A stretch of DNA of 64,000 nt. It comes from Thalassorhabdus alkalitolerans (GTDB lineage Bacteria; Bacillota; Bacilli; Bacillales; Marinococcaceae). The translations under genes were made by a program, and so were the position numbers. Below the pieces are notes generated by a model. It saw only the letters and a list, made by a program, of their open reading frames with translations, had not been told where the DNA came from and did not search any database. Positions 26,033 through 35,460 of this stretch are shown piece after piece. How positions within the stretch are numbered: the stretch's first letter is position 1; each line of letters opens with the position of its first letter. The DNA lies in NCBI RefSeq assembly GCF_042656585.1, contig NZ_JBHSPG010000005.1, one strand, 5' to 3'.

Positions 26033-27163
26033 CTATTTCCATACGTCATTTGCGATGCTGATCACATGTCGAACCTTGGCCCATTGTTCTTCTTCGGTAA
26101 GAAGATTCCCTTCTTCTGTGGAGGCAAAACCACATTGAGGGCTTAAGCATAACTGCTCTTTTCTTAGATATTCTCCTGCTTCTTCAATTCTGTTCTGAAT
26201 TAGATCTGGATCCTCTAGCTCTGGAAATTTAGATGTGATCAGACCAAGGACAACATAAAAATCTTCGCGCTCTACATGGCTTAACGGTTCAAAGCCTCCG
26301 GAACGTTCATCATCAAATTCAAGAAATAAAGCATCTACGTTTAATTTCTTGAACATAATTTCGGAAACCGCATCATAACTGCCGCTTGATGCATACGTGG
26401 ACTTATAGTTCCCTCTGCAAACGTGCATTGTTATTGTCATATCATTTGGTTTGTCTGCGATCGCCTCATTTACAGTGTCAACGAATAATTCAAGGGTTTC
26501 TTGTGGGTCAAGACCTCTGGCCTGAAGCAGTCCCCCCGACAGAACCAGGTCCTTGTCCTTCTCGGCCTCCAGGAATAATGACCAAGTAGTATCATCAAAT
26601 TGCAGGTGGCGGCAGCCTGAGTCATATAAAGCACTGATTGCGTCTTTGTATACTTTAACTAGATCAGCAAAGAGTTCAGATTCTGAAGAATAGAATTTTT
26701 TTTCTTCATCCGTTACTGTCCTGAAAATAAACATGCTAGGACTCGGTATTGTGATTCTTGCTTCATGGTCTCCCTTAATACTGTGAAGGAATTTGTATTC
26801 CTTCACCACAGGATGATCGCCAAAAGACAGCTTGCCCGTCACCTTAGCACCTTCTGCCTTTGTTTCCGTTCCTCCGCTGAAGATAAGGCCTTTATCCAAC
26901 GTGACAAATTCCATTCCTTCTACTTCTTTCATGAAATCCAAATGGAACCATGCACGTCTGAATTCCCCATCTGTTACAGCTTTTAAGCCAGCTTCTTTTT
27001 GTTTATCTACCAGTCGTTTTATTTCTTCATTCTCCATTTCCCACAGTTCCTCAGCTGTGATTTCCCCTCTGTTCCTCTGCAGGCGGTCTTTTTTTAATCG
27101 TTCCGGTCTTAAGAAACTGCCTACATGATCTGCTCTAAATGGTCCTTTTACTGTATCACTCAT
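26033..27163 (-). CDS. Cobalamin-independent methionine synthase-like protein (MetE C-terminal domain, YxjG/YxjH family)
   Basis: Single-domain relative of the MetE catalytic half, 376 aa, the size of B. subtilis YxjG/YxjH. Expected role: methyl transfer to homocysteine from a folate or other donor without B12. Conserved elements are FRADHVGSFLRP at the start, VTDGEFRRAWFHLDF, the zinc-site HVCRGN segment, and the C-terminal LSPQCGFAS with the second zinc Cys. SD GGAGAG precedes ATG 27163. The 5' leader holds a cobalamin riboswitch and a terminator, so B12 should switch it off. Confidence 0.9.
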   Translation of the reverse strand: MSDTVKGPFRADHVGSFLRPERLKKDRLQRNRGEITAEELWEMENEEIKRLVDKQKEAGLKAVTDGEFRRAWFHLDFMKEVEGMEFVTLDKGLIFSGGTETKAEGAKVTGKLSFGDHPVVKEYKFLHSIKGDHEARITIPSPSMFIFRTVTDEEKKFYSSESELFADLVKVYKDAISALYDSGCRHLQFDDTTWSLFLEAEKDKDLVLSGGLLQARGLDPQETLELFVDTVNEAIADKPNDMTITMHVCRGNYKSTYASSGSYDAVSEIMFKKLNVDALFLEFDDERSGGFEPLSHVEREDFYVVLGLITSKFPELEDPDLIQNRIEEAGEYLRKEQLCLSPQCGFASTEEGNLLTEEEQWAKVRHVISIANDVWK

Positions 27164-27271
27164 TTTATTCTCTCCTCTTCTATTTTTGAGTTTCTCACTA
27201 GTAAGACTGTCAGCGTCACGACACAGACAACTGATAGAGGATAGTACCCTATTCTAATTAACAACACAAAA

Positions 27272-27302
27272 AAGCAAACAAACCACAGCGGCCTGAATGC
27301 TT
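27272..27302 (-). terminator. Leader terminator of the cobalamin riboswitch
   Basis: Hairpin with AAGCA/TGCTT outer stem and CAGGCC/GGTTTG inner stem (two G-U pairs), followed on the minus strand by six T residues. It lies between the riboswitch and the methyltransferase gene, as expected for a transcriptional off-switch. Confidence 0.75.
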
Positions 27303-27392
27303 CTATCAAACTATGTAGCATAAGGAATGAACCTTAATACAATTAATTCAGCAAACACCCCTCCCTATTTCCCGTAGGTCCATGTGTAATCA

Positions 27393-27540
27393 TACAGGCA
27401 GGTCTCCTGACTTATCTTCATTGTTTCCTGCTCCTTCCCGCTTTCCAGCAGTGGATCTTTGCAGGTTACTCAGATTTACAGTGGCGGGAACCGTGCCGGA
27501 CTTTCACCGGCTTCCCTTTTAAGCTGTAATGTATAAAACC
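27393..27540 (-). ncRNA. Cobalamin (AdoCbl-type) riboswitch
   Basis: Read on the minus strand, the conserved core elements appear in order: GGGAAGCCGGTGAAAGTCC, the CCGCCACTGT box and finally GTCAGGAGACCTGCC. These are diagnostic of the B12 riboswitch. It lies 230 nt upstream of the MetE/YxjG-like gene with a terminator in between, so repression by B12 is predicted. The remaining sequence 27541-27648 shows no gene. Confidence 0.93.
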
Positions 27541-27648
27541 AACTTACAACACCTGTTTAATATTATTTAATTATACTTCTGAGTATATAGCTGATTCCTT
27601 CCCTTTGTCCATGCTTTTAGTAAAATTTTCTATTATGTCAGCATATCC

Positions 27649-28497
27649 TCAATACTCTTGTTCTTGTTCTGTTAATACTTTTTTTATTTCTTCTATTTTC
27701 GCCATAGCTGTCTCATACCCTAAATCAATACAATGACTAGCCTTCCGAAAGTCAAAAGCCCCGATAGCTCCTACCTCCGGATAGAGATTATAATCGGCTT
27801 CCTTATGCTCTGCTTCCATTTGGGTTTTCAATGAAAGGTTGATGACGTTATTGATGACTTTGACGATGCTTGCTGAACCAGACTTTGCATTGATAATAGG
27901 TGTAATAGGATCTACAGAAATAACGCGTTCTGCTCCCAATGCCCTGCATATTCTAACAGGACAATTTGAGGTAACGCCACCATCAATCAACATTCTTTCT
28001 CCATAATGATACGGTTTAAAGAGTACTGGAATCGCAAAGCTAGCCCTTACGGCATCTGCTATTGAAGTATTGTTCACATATTCATAATCTCCCACAGAAT
28101 TTGAAGAAAAAACAACGCTTGTCCCCCGCCCGTAATCAGTTGCTACGATTCCGCATGGTATTTTCAAGGAAGACAGAGGTTCATCCCCTGTGTGTTGTAC
28201 CATAATATTTCGTAAACGTTCCCCTTTCAATATCCCTTCTACTCGGGGCCGAATAAATAAGGCTCTATAGAAAAGAGATCTCCAGTCAAAATCAAGCAAA
28301 CGCCTGTTTAACGAAGGAACAATCCTTTTTAAAGTCTCTGCTTTATGGCCATAGGCGTATAACGCCGCTACCATAGCTCCAGAACTTGATCCGGTTACGT
28401 GTGAAACCTTAATTCCAGCTTCTTCAAAAGCGAGCAGCACTCCTACAGCTGCCGACCCCGGTATTCCTCCTCCGGCAAATGCTAACCCGGTTTCCAT
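27649..28497 (-). CDS. Patatin-like phospholipase (RssA-type)
   Basis: Ser/Asp-dyad lipid acyl hydrolase, 282 aa. The oxyanion-hole motif AGGGIPG is at residue ~8, the nucleophile elbow GSSSG at ~38, and the catalytic Asp in IDGGV near 172. No signal peptide, so cytoplasmic. AGGAG is 9 nt before ATG 28497. It lies 18 nt downstream of an alpha/beta hydrolase, likely the same transcript. Substrate unknown. Confidence 0.9.
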   Translation of the reverse strand: METGLAFAGGGIPGSAAVGVLLAFEEAGIKVSHVTGSSSGAMVAALYAYGHKAETLKRIVPSLNRRLLDFDWRSLFYRALFIRPRVEGILKGERLRNIMVQHTGDEPLSSLKIPCGIVATDYGRGTSVVFSSNSVGDYEYVNNTSIADAVRASFAIPVLFKPYHYGERMLIDGGVTSNCPVRICRALGAERVISVDPITPIINAKSGSASIVKVINNVINLSLKTQMEAEHKEADYNLYPEVGAIGAFDFRKASHCIDLGYETAMAKIEEIKKVLTEQEQEY

Positions 28498-28515
28498 ACA
28501 TGCACACTCCTGTAA

Positions 28516-29280
28516 TCATGAAATAAATTCTTTGATGCGCAGGTTCAATTCAACACTTCTTTTTAAAGGAATCTCATGTCCGCATTTTTTTATAAAAATC
28601 AATGTACTGTCCGGCAAAAAACCTTTCATGGGCAAAGCATACTTACCAGTAATTCTGTCCTTTTCCCCGTATACAAGTAAAACAGGTACTTTAATAGAAG
28701 GAAGACGTTTTGTACAATCATAATGCAAAAAGGCGTGATAAAACTGTGAGGCATCCAGCCCGTTTGTTGGTAAAGATGCTTTAAGCAAACTCAAAAACCT
28801 TTGCCAGTCATTTGTATTGATGATGGCTCCAAAAAAGGCAAGGAACAACGCGGGTTTATCTATAAGCGATAACCGAACTCCATTCTTCACAATAAAATAA
28901 AGAAGGCCATCCACCACCTTAGGGACAGGGCCGAGTTGAATCAGGCCTTTGACAGCCCCAGGGTACTTAAACGTAAATTCAAAGGCAATAGAGCAGCCTG
29001 CTGAATAACCGCAAAGCCATGCTTTTTCAATACCAAGCCTGCCCAAAAGTTCTTTCAGGTCATTTGCTATATCTGAAAAATCCCATGGATCTGGGGAGGA
29101 GGCTGTTCTCCCGTGTCCTCGTATATCCATTGAAATGACATGATAGTCTGAAGATAATTCCTCCAATTCAGGACGGTAAACATCGCTGGGATGCACGGGG
29201 CAATGAATAAAAACAATGGCTTCCCCTTTACCTTTTGATTCATAATATGTTTTTAATCCATTTATCTTCATAAATGGCAT
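28516..29280 (-). CDS. Alpha/beta hydrolase
   Basis: Alpha/beta-fold hydrolase of 254 aa. The nucleophile Ser is in GYSAG (about residue 93), the acid in the VYGEKDRITG region and the catalytic His in KKCGHEIPL near the C-terminus. The oxyanion region is IHCPVHP. No signal peptide. Likely co-transcribed with the downstream patatin-like gene. The substrate is not predictable. Confidence 0.9.
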   Translation of the reverse strand: MPFMKINGLKTYYESKGKGEAIVFIHCPVHPSDVYRPELEELSSDYHVISMDIRGHGRTASSPDPWDFSDIANDLKELLGRLGIEKAWLCGYSAGCSIAFEFTFKYPGAVKGLIQLGPVPKVVDGLLYFIVKNGVRLSLIDKPALFLAFFGAIINTNDWQRFLSLLKASLPTNGLDASQFYHAFLHYDCTKRLPSIKVPVLLVYGEKDRITGKYALPMKGFLPDSTLIFIKKCGHEIPLKRSVELNLRIKEFIS

Positions 29281-29489
29281 AGCTCCTGTCCTCCATAATT
29301 AATGTATGATCCTATTTTCACTGTTACCCGCTCTGTTCCTCTGGTAGTCACTGTTAGATTGTGACAAAATATAAAATTCATACAATAATCTCCCCCTTGC
29401 CATTTATGCCAATGAGTTCTACTAACTGCCAGGGAGACATGATAAGCTGTATGTACAGAAAAAACTCTGAAAGAAAGGCGGTTTGCTTT

Positions 29490-29684
29490 ATGAATGGCAC
29501 TCAGCGCAGCAGTTTGTACCCGGGTTTAAAAGTAGAGATTGTATTAAAAAAAGATCAGCGAAGCGGCAAGCTGACTCAAGGAATTGTAAAAGACCTATTA
29601 ACAAAATCAGCAACTCATCCTCACGGTATTAAAGTCAGACTCGAAGATGGCCAGGTAGGACGAGTGAAAAATATAATTGATTAG
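29490..29684 (+). CDS. ywbE: YwbE family protein (DUF2196)
   Basis: Conserved small protein of about 64 aa, function unknown. The family core is clear: LYPGLKVEIVLKKDQRSGKLT, then GIVKDLLTKSATHPHGIKV and a final GRVKNI. A longer in-frame ATG at 29361 gives a non-conserved extension, so I use ATG 29490, preceded by AAAGGCGG. A strong terminator follows the stop. Confidence 0.9.
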   Translation: MNGTQRSSLYPGLKVEIVLKKDQRSGKLTQGIVKDLLTKSATHPHGIKVRLEDGQVGRVKNIID

Positions 29685-29711
29685 GTTTTACACCTAACGT
29701 TAACTATCAAA

Positions 29712-29736
29712 AAAAGCACCGCCTGGGTGCTTTTTA
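29712..29736 (+). terminator. Terminator after ywbE
   Basis: Stem AAAAAGCACC/GGGTGCTTTTT with a 5-nt loop and T-run. The A-run on the other side may also serve the convergent UspA gene. Confidence 0.9.
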
Positions 29737-29817
29737 CACTTTCTCTTATTTATATTTCGATTATTTTCTACTGAAATTTTAACTGGCTTTTATCATTTAT
29801 TTAAAATAAGTACTGTT

Positions 29818-30243
29818 TTAATCTTCTTGGACAATTAACACGTCACATGAGCAATGGCGGGCAATGCTTTCTGAAACCCTTACATATTTCTCATTAGATT
29901 CCTTTCCCACTATCACTAGATCACTACCAAATTCCAGCGAGCGTTCCTTAGATATTTTCACGACAGGAGATCCAAAATTAAGGGTGGTCTCCACATCTTT
30001 CAGTCCCGCGGATCTAGCTTCTCTTTCACAGATACCAAGGAGAACATTCCCGTGCCTTTCAGACAACTTCATAAAAGCGGGGTCTTCTTGCTGCTTTTCG
30101 GGAAACGCACTGTAATCAATTACATGAGAAATAATCAGCTTACTGTCATTTTCTTTTGCCATTTCTATCGCTCTTTGTAATGCAAGCATAGCTTCCTTTG
30201 TCCCATCTACTGCTACCAGAATAGAGGAATATATAGAATTCAC
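29818..30243 (-). CDS. Universal stress protein, UspA family (lacking the ATP loop)
   Basis: UspA-fold protein, about 141 aa. The N-terminal ILVAVDGTKEAM strand fits, but the usual Gly-rich loop is replaced by IVGKESNEKYVRVSES, so nucleotide binding is doubtful. GTG 30243 is preceded by GGAGGGAG at 7 nt. It is 26 nt downstream of a membrane-protein gene on the same strand, suggesting a functional pair (inference). Confidence 0.87.
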   Translation of the reverse strand: MNSIYSSILVAVDGTKEAMLALQRAIEMAKENDSKLIISHVIDYSAFPEKQQEDPAFMKLSERHGNVLLGICEREARSAGLKDVETTLNFGSPVVKISKERSLEFGSDLVIVGKESNEKYVRVSESIARHCSCDVLIVQED

Positions 30244-30269
30244 CGCTTTACTCCCTCCAACAATTAAGA

Positions 30270-30995
30270 TTACCATTCAAAAAAGAACTTAAAAAACATA
30301 GCAGAGCTTGTATAAAGAATTACTCCAAACGCAAAGGTTGGATAATGAGCCTCACGGTGTTTGGGGAGCTCATTACTTAAAACATTAAGAATCATTGCCC
30401 CTGAGATAAATGCAAAAATAATAGCTTCTAGTAAATAAGAGATAGACAGCCAAATCCCCATTATCCAGCCTATCATTACCCCTGAAGCCATAATATATCT
30501 GCCCACAGCGACATATTGGGTTGGATAATACCTCCAAATATCGTGAGCTACAACCAGAAAATGAAGCCCTAGAGCAGAGGCATAAAACATAGCCTGCACA
30601 CCGCTTACTTCAGTAGAAACAAGAGTATAAGAAACCAATATGTTATAAAGGGCAAAGAAGGATACCTGCACCCAAAAGTTTGAGGTGCTTGATGCACTTT
30701 GTACTTTACTAAAATTCCCCTCAGAGTATTTCTGTACCCCGTAAAAAACGAGTAAACCTACTAAGCATACAAAATATAGTTCAGTTTGAGTGGCTAAACG
30801 CCCATATTCTTCTTTGATGGCATGCTGGTGGTCGTGAAGATATGGCAATACATAAATAAATACATAAGAAGCTGCTAACCCGCCAACAAAAGAAATCCAC
30901 TTTTCACGTCTCAGCTTGTTTGAAGGCACCAATTTATATGCGAATAGATAAATAAAGGAATAAAACACTCCAATCATAATAATACCAAAGGTCAT
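30270..30995 (-). CDS. Polytopic membrane protein, possibly ZIP-like
   Basis: Integral membrane protein of 241 aa with about eight hydrophobic helices. A soluble loop after helix 2 is rich in His (LPYLHDHQHAIKEEYG), and the later ISGAMILNVLSNELPKH segment resembles the ZIP metal-transporter helix, though the classic HExxP motif is not obvious. AAGGGG lies before ATG 30995. It precedes and is probably co-transcribed with the UspA gene. I do not assign a substrate. Confidence 0.7.
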   Translation of the reverse strand: MTFGIIMIGVFYSFIYLFAYKLVPSNKLRREKWISFVGGLAASYVFIYVLPYLHDHQHAIKEEYGRLATQTELYFVCLVGLLVFYGVQKYSEGNFSKVQSASSTSNFWVQVSFFALYNILVSYTLVSTEVSGVQAMFYASALGLHFLVVAHDIWRYYPTQYVAVGRYIMASGVMIGWIMGIWLSISYLLEAIIFAFISGAMILNVLSNELPKHREAHYPTFAFGVILYTSSAMFFKFFFEW

Positions 30996-31330
30996 AAATA
31001 CAGCCCCTTACATTTACACCAAAAACATCCCCCCATACTTTGAAACCACCTGTAAATAAAAATGCGTAAATAAAGAAACTTTAGAGAAGTAAGCAGGACG
31101 ATGGAAGGCTTTTTTTATAATTAGGCTGATTATAATAAATTGACAAGGGAGGAGCCGTGAGGTACATCACAGTTTATCTCTAATCACCTCTTGTTGACAT
31201 AGTCTTGACCTACCTTTTATTTTCACACGATAAGGATGTGGCTACCTATGTAAAAAATAAATTGATCTTTACATACTTTCCACTGTTCAGCTTTGCACGG
31301 AGGAATTAAAAAATCAAACAAATAAAGACC

Positions 31331-31354
31331 CGCACACTTTGAAAAAAGTGTGCG
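31331..31354 (-). terminator. Hairpin downstream of the exopolysaccharide operon
   Basis: Perfect 10-bp stem CGCACACTTT/AAAGTGTGCG with a GAAA loop, T-rich on the minus strand. It probably ends the EPS operon about 275 nt past the last stop. Confidence 0.65.
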
Positions 31355-31369
31355 AATCTCACCCCAAAC

Positions 31370-31390
31370 AATCAACTAAGGAAGTTGATT
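31370..31390 (-). terminator. Second hairpin downstream of the exopolysaccharide operon
   Basis: Eight-bp stem AATCAACT/AGTTGATT with a 5-nt loop. Weaker than its neighbour and without a clear T-run. Confidence 0.4.
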
Positions 31391-31629
31391 ATATATTTTC
31401 GTTTTCTTTGCTAGTGGATTGATTATTAGTTATTGTTTTAGCTGCTTTTATTTTTTAACATGTGAGGAGGACCTTGGTCGCACCACCCGTGATTTCCGTT
31501 ACTCTAGTGTTATTCACTTCCCCTTTCAATGCTATTTGCACTGTTGAATTTAGACTGAACGGTGGTTAATAATCACATGAATATACATAGATTGGTGGAA
31601 TCCTAATCATTTCTTTTAATTATATTTAG

Positions 31630-33009
31630 TTAGTGCTGTTCCATTACTTTTATTTTCTTTTGTGTTTCTTCTATCTCAGCATCTGCCACTCCTTTCGCCT
31701 GCTCTCTCTGTAGTACCACTCTTAAGGTCTGAAATAATATTTTAATATCAAGAATTAAAGATAAATTCCTTACATACAAAAGGTCGAATCTGAGTTTATC
31801 TTCAACAGTCGTTGTATAATTAGCCAATACTTGAGCAACACCTGTAATACCTGGTTTAACGGCAAACCTATGCTCATACTCAGGTATATCTTTCTTAAAT
31901 TTTTTTATAAAAAAGTCTCTTTCAGGTCTGGGACCTACTAAACTCATGTCACCCTTCACAACATTAAACAGCTGAGGTAGCTCATCCAGTCGCAAAGCCC
32001 TCATTATTCTTCCAAGCTTAGTGATCCGTGGATCATGTTCGGAAGCGAGAACTGGACCCGTTAGTTTCTCGGCATCCTGAACCATACTTCTAAATTTATA
32101 AGTAATGTATGGTTTTTCATGAAGCCCTATTCTTTCCTGCTTAAAAATAGCTGGGCCTCTTGAAGTAAGAGGAATTAAGACAAACAAGGCAATAATAATT
32201 GGACTAGCTGCAATTATTATTAGGATGGAAAATACAAAATCAATTAGGCGTTTCACCTGTAAGGTTCCTTTATTTGCAACCATTGGTTTTAAAGAATATA
32301 CAAGCATGTCATCGATTTGTTCTGGCTTCAACTCAGTCAACAACAAATTATAAAAGGTAGGTACAACCATAATTTCTTTTCCGTTACTGCTGATTAACTG
32401 AACCATTTCCGCTTTCTTATCTTCAGTAATACTTGGGCTTATCAATACTGCATCTACTACACTCAAATCACTCTTTGTTAAATTTTTGTTTTTTACGTTC
32501 GTATATCCATGCACTTGAAACCAGCCTGGTTGATGCTTAAGTATTTTCTTTGCCAGGCCTGCGTCCTCTCCTTTGTCTTCCCCTATTATCAAAACTTTTT
32601 TTAAGCCATGATTCTTTTTTTGTATGGACCATAAAGGGATATGCATGCCGCCAATAAAAAATAGTTGAAAGGCAAAGACCAGTAACACCAATCCAGAGGA
32701 CAGGGGAACTTCAGAAAACCAAGATATCCCTAAATTAATTAAACACACAGTCGAAAGCGCCAATACAATTGAATAAACAAGGTTTTTGATACTTTTTCTT
32801 TTCCAGCTTGAATATAAATCAAATAAATTAAAGCTTACAATTGCTACTAACGATGTAATTAGAATAAGTTGATGGTTTATTAAAAGATCATTTGTTGAAG
32901 AGAGGGCTTCATAAACCCCGTAGGCTGCAAAAAAACCGACATATAACAGTACCAAATGCAATAATATTAAAAACAATTTACCGAGGCGAATATTGGACTC
33001 TATGTTCAT
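31630..33009 (-). CDS. Exopolysaccharide polyprenyl glycosylphosphotransferase (WbaP/EpsL-type)
   Basis: Initiating sugar-1-phosphate transferase that loads undecaprenyl phosphate, about 459 aa. Four N-terminal membrane helices and a Rossmann-like CoA-binding segment are followed by another helix and the bacterial sugar transferase domain: FKQERIGLHEKPYITYKFRSM, RALRLDELPQLFNVVKGDMSLVGPRPE (described in two parts) and the GITGVAQV motif, all intact. ATG 33009 is 7 nt after AGGAGG. Last gene of the operon although it acts first in the pathway. Confidence 0.93.
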   Translation of the reverse strand: MNIESNIRLGKLFLILLHLVLLYVGFFAAYGVYEALSSTNDLLINHQLILITSLVAIVSFNLFDLYSSWKRKSIKNLVYSIVLALSTVCLINLGISWFSEVPLSSGLVLLVFAFQLFFIGGMHIPLWSIQKKNHGLKKVLIIGEDKGEDAGLAKKILKHQPGWFQVHGYTNVKNKNLTKSDLSVVDAVLISPSITEDKKAEMVQLISSNGKEIMVVPTFYNLLLTELKPEQIDDMLVYSLKPMVANKGTLQVKRLIDFVFSILIIIAASPIIIALFVLIPLTSRGPAIFKQERIGLHEKPYITYKFRSMVQDAEKLTGPVLASEHDPRITKLGRIMRALRLDELPQLFNVVKGDMSLVGPRPERDFFIKKFKKDIPEYEHRFAVKPGITGVAQVLANYTTTVEDKLRFDLLYVRNLSLILDIKILFQTLRVVLQREQAKGVADAEIEETQKKIKVMEQH

Positions 33010-33074
33010 GCTTTTTCCTCCTCTCTTACCCACAAACTACAACAATTCTTTTTTTGTAAAGGAGAGTACCTTTA

Positions 33075-34172
33075 TTAGACATGGGCCTCCCTCTCTTTCA
33101 TCATCATTTCCTTTTGTGTTTTATGAAGATCAATATACTGGGAAAGGGTATCATTGACCATTGCATCCAATGAGAATTCCTTTTCTACCTTGGCCCTTGC
33201 GTTAATTATAACGTGTCTGCGGATGCTTTCATCATTTGTTAGAATCTCGATTTGTTCAGCAAATTGGTTTTTATCATGCTGAGAGATTAGTATACCCGTC
33301 GACTTGTCTATCACAGCTTCTCCTACCCCTCCTCTATCAATGGAAATAATCGGGGTCCCTACTGCCATAGCTTCTAAGATCACCATTGGGAATACTTCTC
33401 TATGAGAGGTTAACAGCAAAATATCAATGCTTTTTAGAAATTCCTCTGGTTTGTTAACGGCTCCAACCATCTTTACATTTTCTTGTAAATTCAATTGGTT
33501 AATTTTCGTTTCTAACTGCTCAAGCTCTGTCCCAACCCCACCTATAAGGAATTCCATATTTAAACGGTTTTTACATGTGTTTGCTACATCAATGAAGAAC
33601 TCAATATTCTTTTCCTTGGATAATCTCGCTAATATTCCTACCTTTCTTATATTTCTCTCACTATCACGCTTGAATGTGAACTGTTGTAAATCTACTCCAT
33701 TATGCACTGTTACTATTATCCTACTGTCTACCCCTAAATCTACTAAATTATCTTTCTCACATTCACTAACTGTAATAACCCTGCCAACGTGTTTATTAAT
33801 TATCTTGCTAAAAAGGGCTGGATGTTGCTTTTCTAAATAAGTAACATTATGCTTTGTATAAATAATTTGGACCGGTTTTCTTGCGAGGCTTTGAAGAATA
33901 ATTGAGTAGAAAACCATGCGTAAGCTATTGGCATGAATAATGTTTATATCTTTTTCTGTTACCACCTTACGAAGCTTTCTTATATTTTTAAGATGAGAAT
34001 TGCGATCCAATTGCCAAAAATGCTTTGTTTGAGTTAGCTTTTCATAAAGCTCTCCGGGACCAGCAGCAGCATAGAAATGACAGTTATCATGATGTAATTT
34101 ATTCATTAGCTTACAAAAGTAAATTTCTGCTCCGCCGGTTTTTAACTTATCTGTAAGTAAAAGCACATTCAT
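33075..34172 (-). CDS. Glycosyltransferase family 4 protein
   Basis: GT-B glycosyltransferase, about 365 aa, adding sugars to the lipid-linked EPS unit in the cytoplasm. N-terminal acceptor domain begins LLTDKLKTGGAEIYF; the donor domain has the family signature around HREVFPMVILEAMAVGTPIIS, with the catalytic Glu pair region intact. ATG 34172 has AAAGGAGG 7 nt upstream. Lies 13 nt after the polymerase gene. Confidence 0.92.
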   Translation of the reverse strand: MNVLLLTDKLKTGGAEIYFCKLMNKLHHDNCHFYAAAGPGELYEKLTQTKHFWQLDRNSHLKNIRKLRKVVTEKDINIIHANSLRMVFYSIILQSLARKPVQIIYTKHNVTYLEKQHPALFSKIINKHVGRVITVSECEKDNLVDLGVDSRIIVTVHNGVDLQQFTFKRDSERNIRKVGILARLSKEKNIEFFIDVANTCKNRLNMEFLIGGVGTELEQLETKINQLNLQENVKMVGAVNKPEEFLKSIDILLLTSHREVFPMVILEAMAVGTPIISIDRGGVGEAVIDKSTGILISQHDKNQFAEQIEILTNDESIRRHVIINARAKVEKEFSLDAMVNDTLSQYIDLHKTQKEMMMKEREAHV

Positions 34173-34185
34173 TTTTAGTCCTCCT

Positions 34186-35460
34186 TTATCCACTTGCATG
34201 GTTTATTTGTTGTGGCGAAACAGGAGACGTGCCGGCCCCTTTTTTTGTGTTAAATAGCAGTTCTTTTTCTTTTAATCTCTCTTTATGCAAGTAGACTGAA
34301 AGTATAGCCAAATACATGAAAAACATATCGTTTATAATCACTGAAAGTGACAGCATTTGAAGAACATAGCCGATAAAGGTTAATAATAAATAAGGTTTTT
34401 TTCTGTAGACCTGATACTGGAACATTTGTACAAATACAACTACTACAAACAAAGTAAAGGGAAGAATGCCAAGTAAGCCGGATTCAGATAAAATATCTAA
34501 AAAGGTATTGTGCACACTTAGGTCATCATTGAAATAAAATTCATTATAATCTGAAAAATTAAAGGCTCCGATTCCGACTACTATACTAGAATTAAAAAAC
34601 TCCCAGGCTCTTTCCCATAACTCAAAACGCCCGCTTCCTCCATCCGTTGAAAAGTCTTCAAACCTGGCATCTATCATTCCCCATATATTAAGGTTTAAAT
34701 GAAAGACAGTGATATAAAAGAGAATGCTTGTAGAAGCAATCAAGCTAAATAACATTTTGACCTGTTTTACCGGGTTATTCATAAGTAAATAGATTAATAA
34801 AATAATGAAAAGAGCCAACAGCCCTCCTCTCGAAAAAGTTAGTAAACTTGTAATTATACAGAGACCCAAGCCCACTTTGTTTCTTAATCCATGTGTGTTA
34901 CATAAAAAGTAAGCAAAAAATATCGTATTATAAAAAACAAAAAAATTCGGATCCTCTAACAAACCAATAAGACGTGGGTACGTTCTATCCACCATGACTC
35001 CAAGCTCAACAATTCTTTCACCTTGAAAAGTAAAGCCAAATTTATTTAATCCAAAAATATACAAAACTAAGCTAGCAAGGTTGAAGATTATTCCTGCATA
35101 TGAAAGGCTTTTTTCAACCTGTTTTGAAGAAAAATGTAAGATAATGGATTTCATAATAAAATAACAAGTTAAATAAATGATAATACCTACCATGATTCTA
35201 AAACTTGAGCCAGGATATAAAGCAAACGCTCCTGAGAAGACATACATGATATAAAACATCCCCATAATAATTTCAAAAAGGTGAACTCTTTGAAAATATA
35301 AAGAAGATAGATGGAACATAATAAAGACAAATAGAAAGATCATATAGGGCTTTAATGCAAATCCTATATATAAACCATAGTTGGCTAAAGTCACCGTCAA
35401 AAACATCAGAATCAGAATAAGGTTTGAAGGAACAGACGTTGAGAGTTTATTAGGCTCCAT
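34186..35460 (-). CDS. O-antigen ligase/polymerase-like protein (Wzy-type)
   Basis: Multi-spanning membrane protein of 424 aa, about eleven helices, with the O-antigen polymerase region TFSRGGLLALFIILL and a large outer loop containing GGSGRFELWERAWEFF and SVHNTFLDILSESGLLG. Expected to polymerise EPS repeat units at the outer face. AGGGGG precedes the ATG. Its start overlaps the flippase stop by 11 nt. Confidence 0.9.
   Translation of the reverse strand: MEPNKLSTSVPSNLILILMFLTVTLANYGLYIGFALKPYMIFLFVFIMFHLSSLYFQRVHLFEIIMGMFYIMYVFSGAFALYPGSSFRIMVGIIIYLTCYFIMKSIILHFSSKQVEKSLSYAGIIFNLASLVLYIFGLNKFGFTFQGERIVELGVMVDRTYPRLIGLLEDPNFFVFYNTIFFAYFLCNTHGLRNKVGLGLCIITSLLTFSRGGLLALFIILLIYLLMNNPVKQVKMLFSLIASTSILFYITVFHLNLNIWGMIDARFEDFSTDGGSGRFELWERAWEFFNSSIVVGIGAFNFSDYNEFYFNDDLSVHNTFLDILSESGLLGILPFTLFVVVVFVQMFQYQVYRKKPYLLLTFIGYVLQMLSLSVIINDMFFMYLAILSVYLHKERLKEKELLFNTKKGAGTSPVSPQQINHASG

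Larger units (their letters stand above)
30996..31629. other. Long intergenic region between ZIP-like gene and exopolysaccharide operon
   Basis: 634 bp without a convincing gene. It holds two hairpins at its right part (listed separately), a TTATAAT-7-ATTATAA inverted repeat at 31115-31135 in the probable promoter of the ZIP-like gene, and a 31-codon plus-strand ORF at 31474-31569 behind AGGAGG that I consider chance. Confidence 0.5.

Noticed and set aside
31440..31520. T-box-like string GGGTGGTGCGACC read on the minus strand
   Set aside because: No specifier stem, no proper antiterminator/terminator pair and no aminoacyl-tRNA or amino-acid gene downstream.
31474..31569. 31-codon ORF starting with TTG after AGGAGG
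   Set aside because: Spacing of only about 3 nt, short, and hydrophobic by chance in AT-rich DNA.
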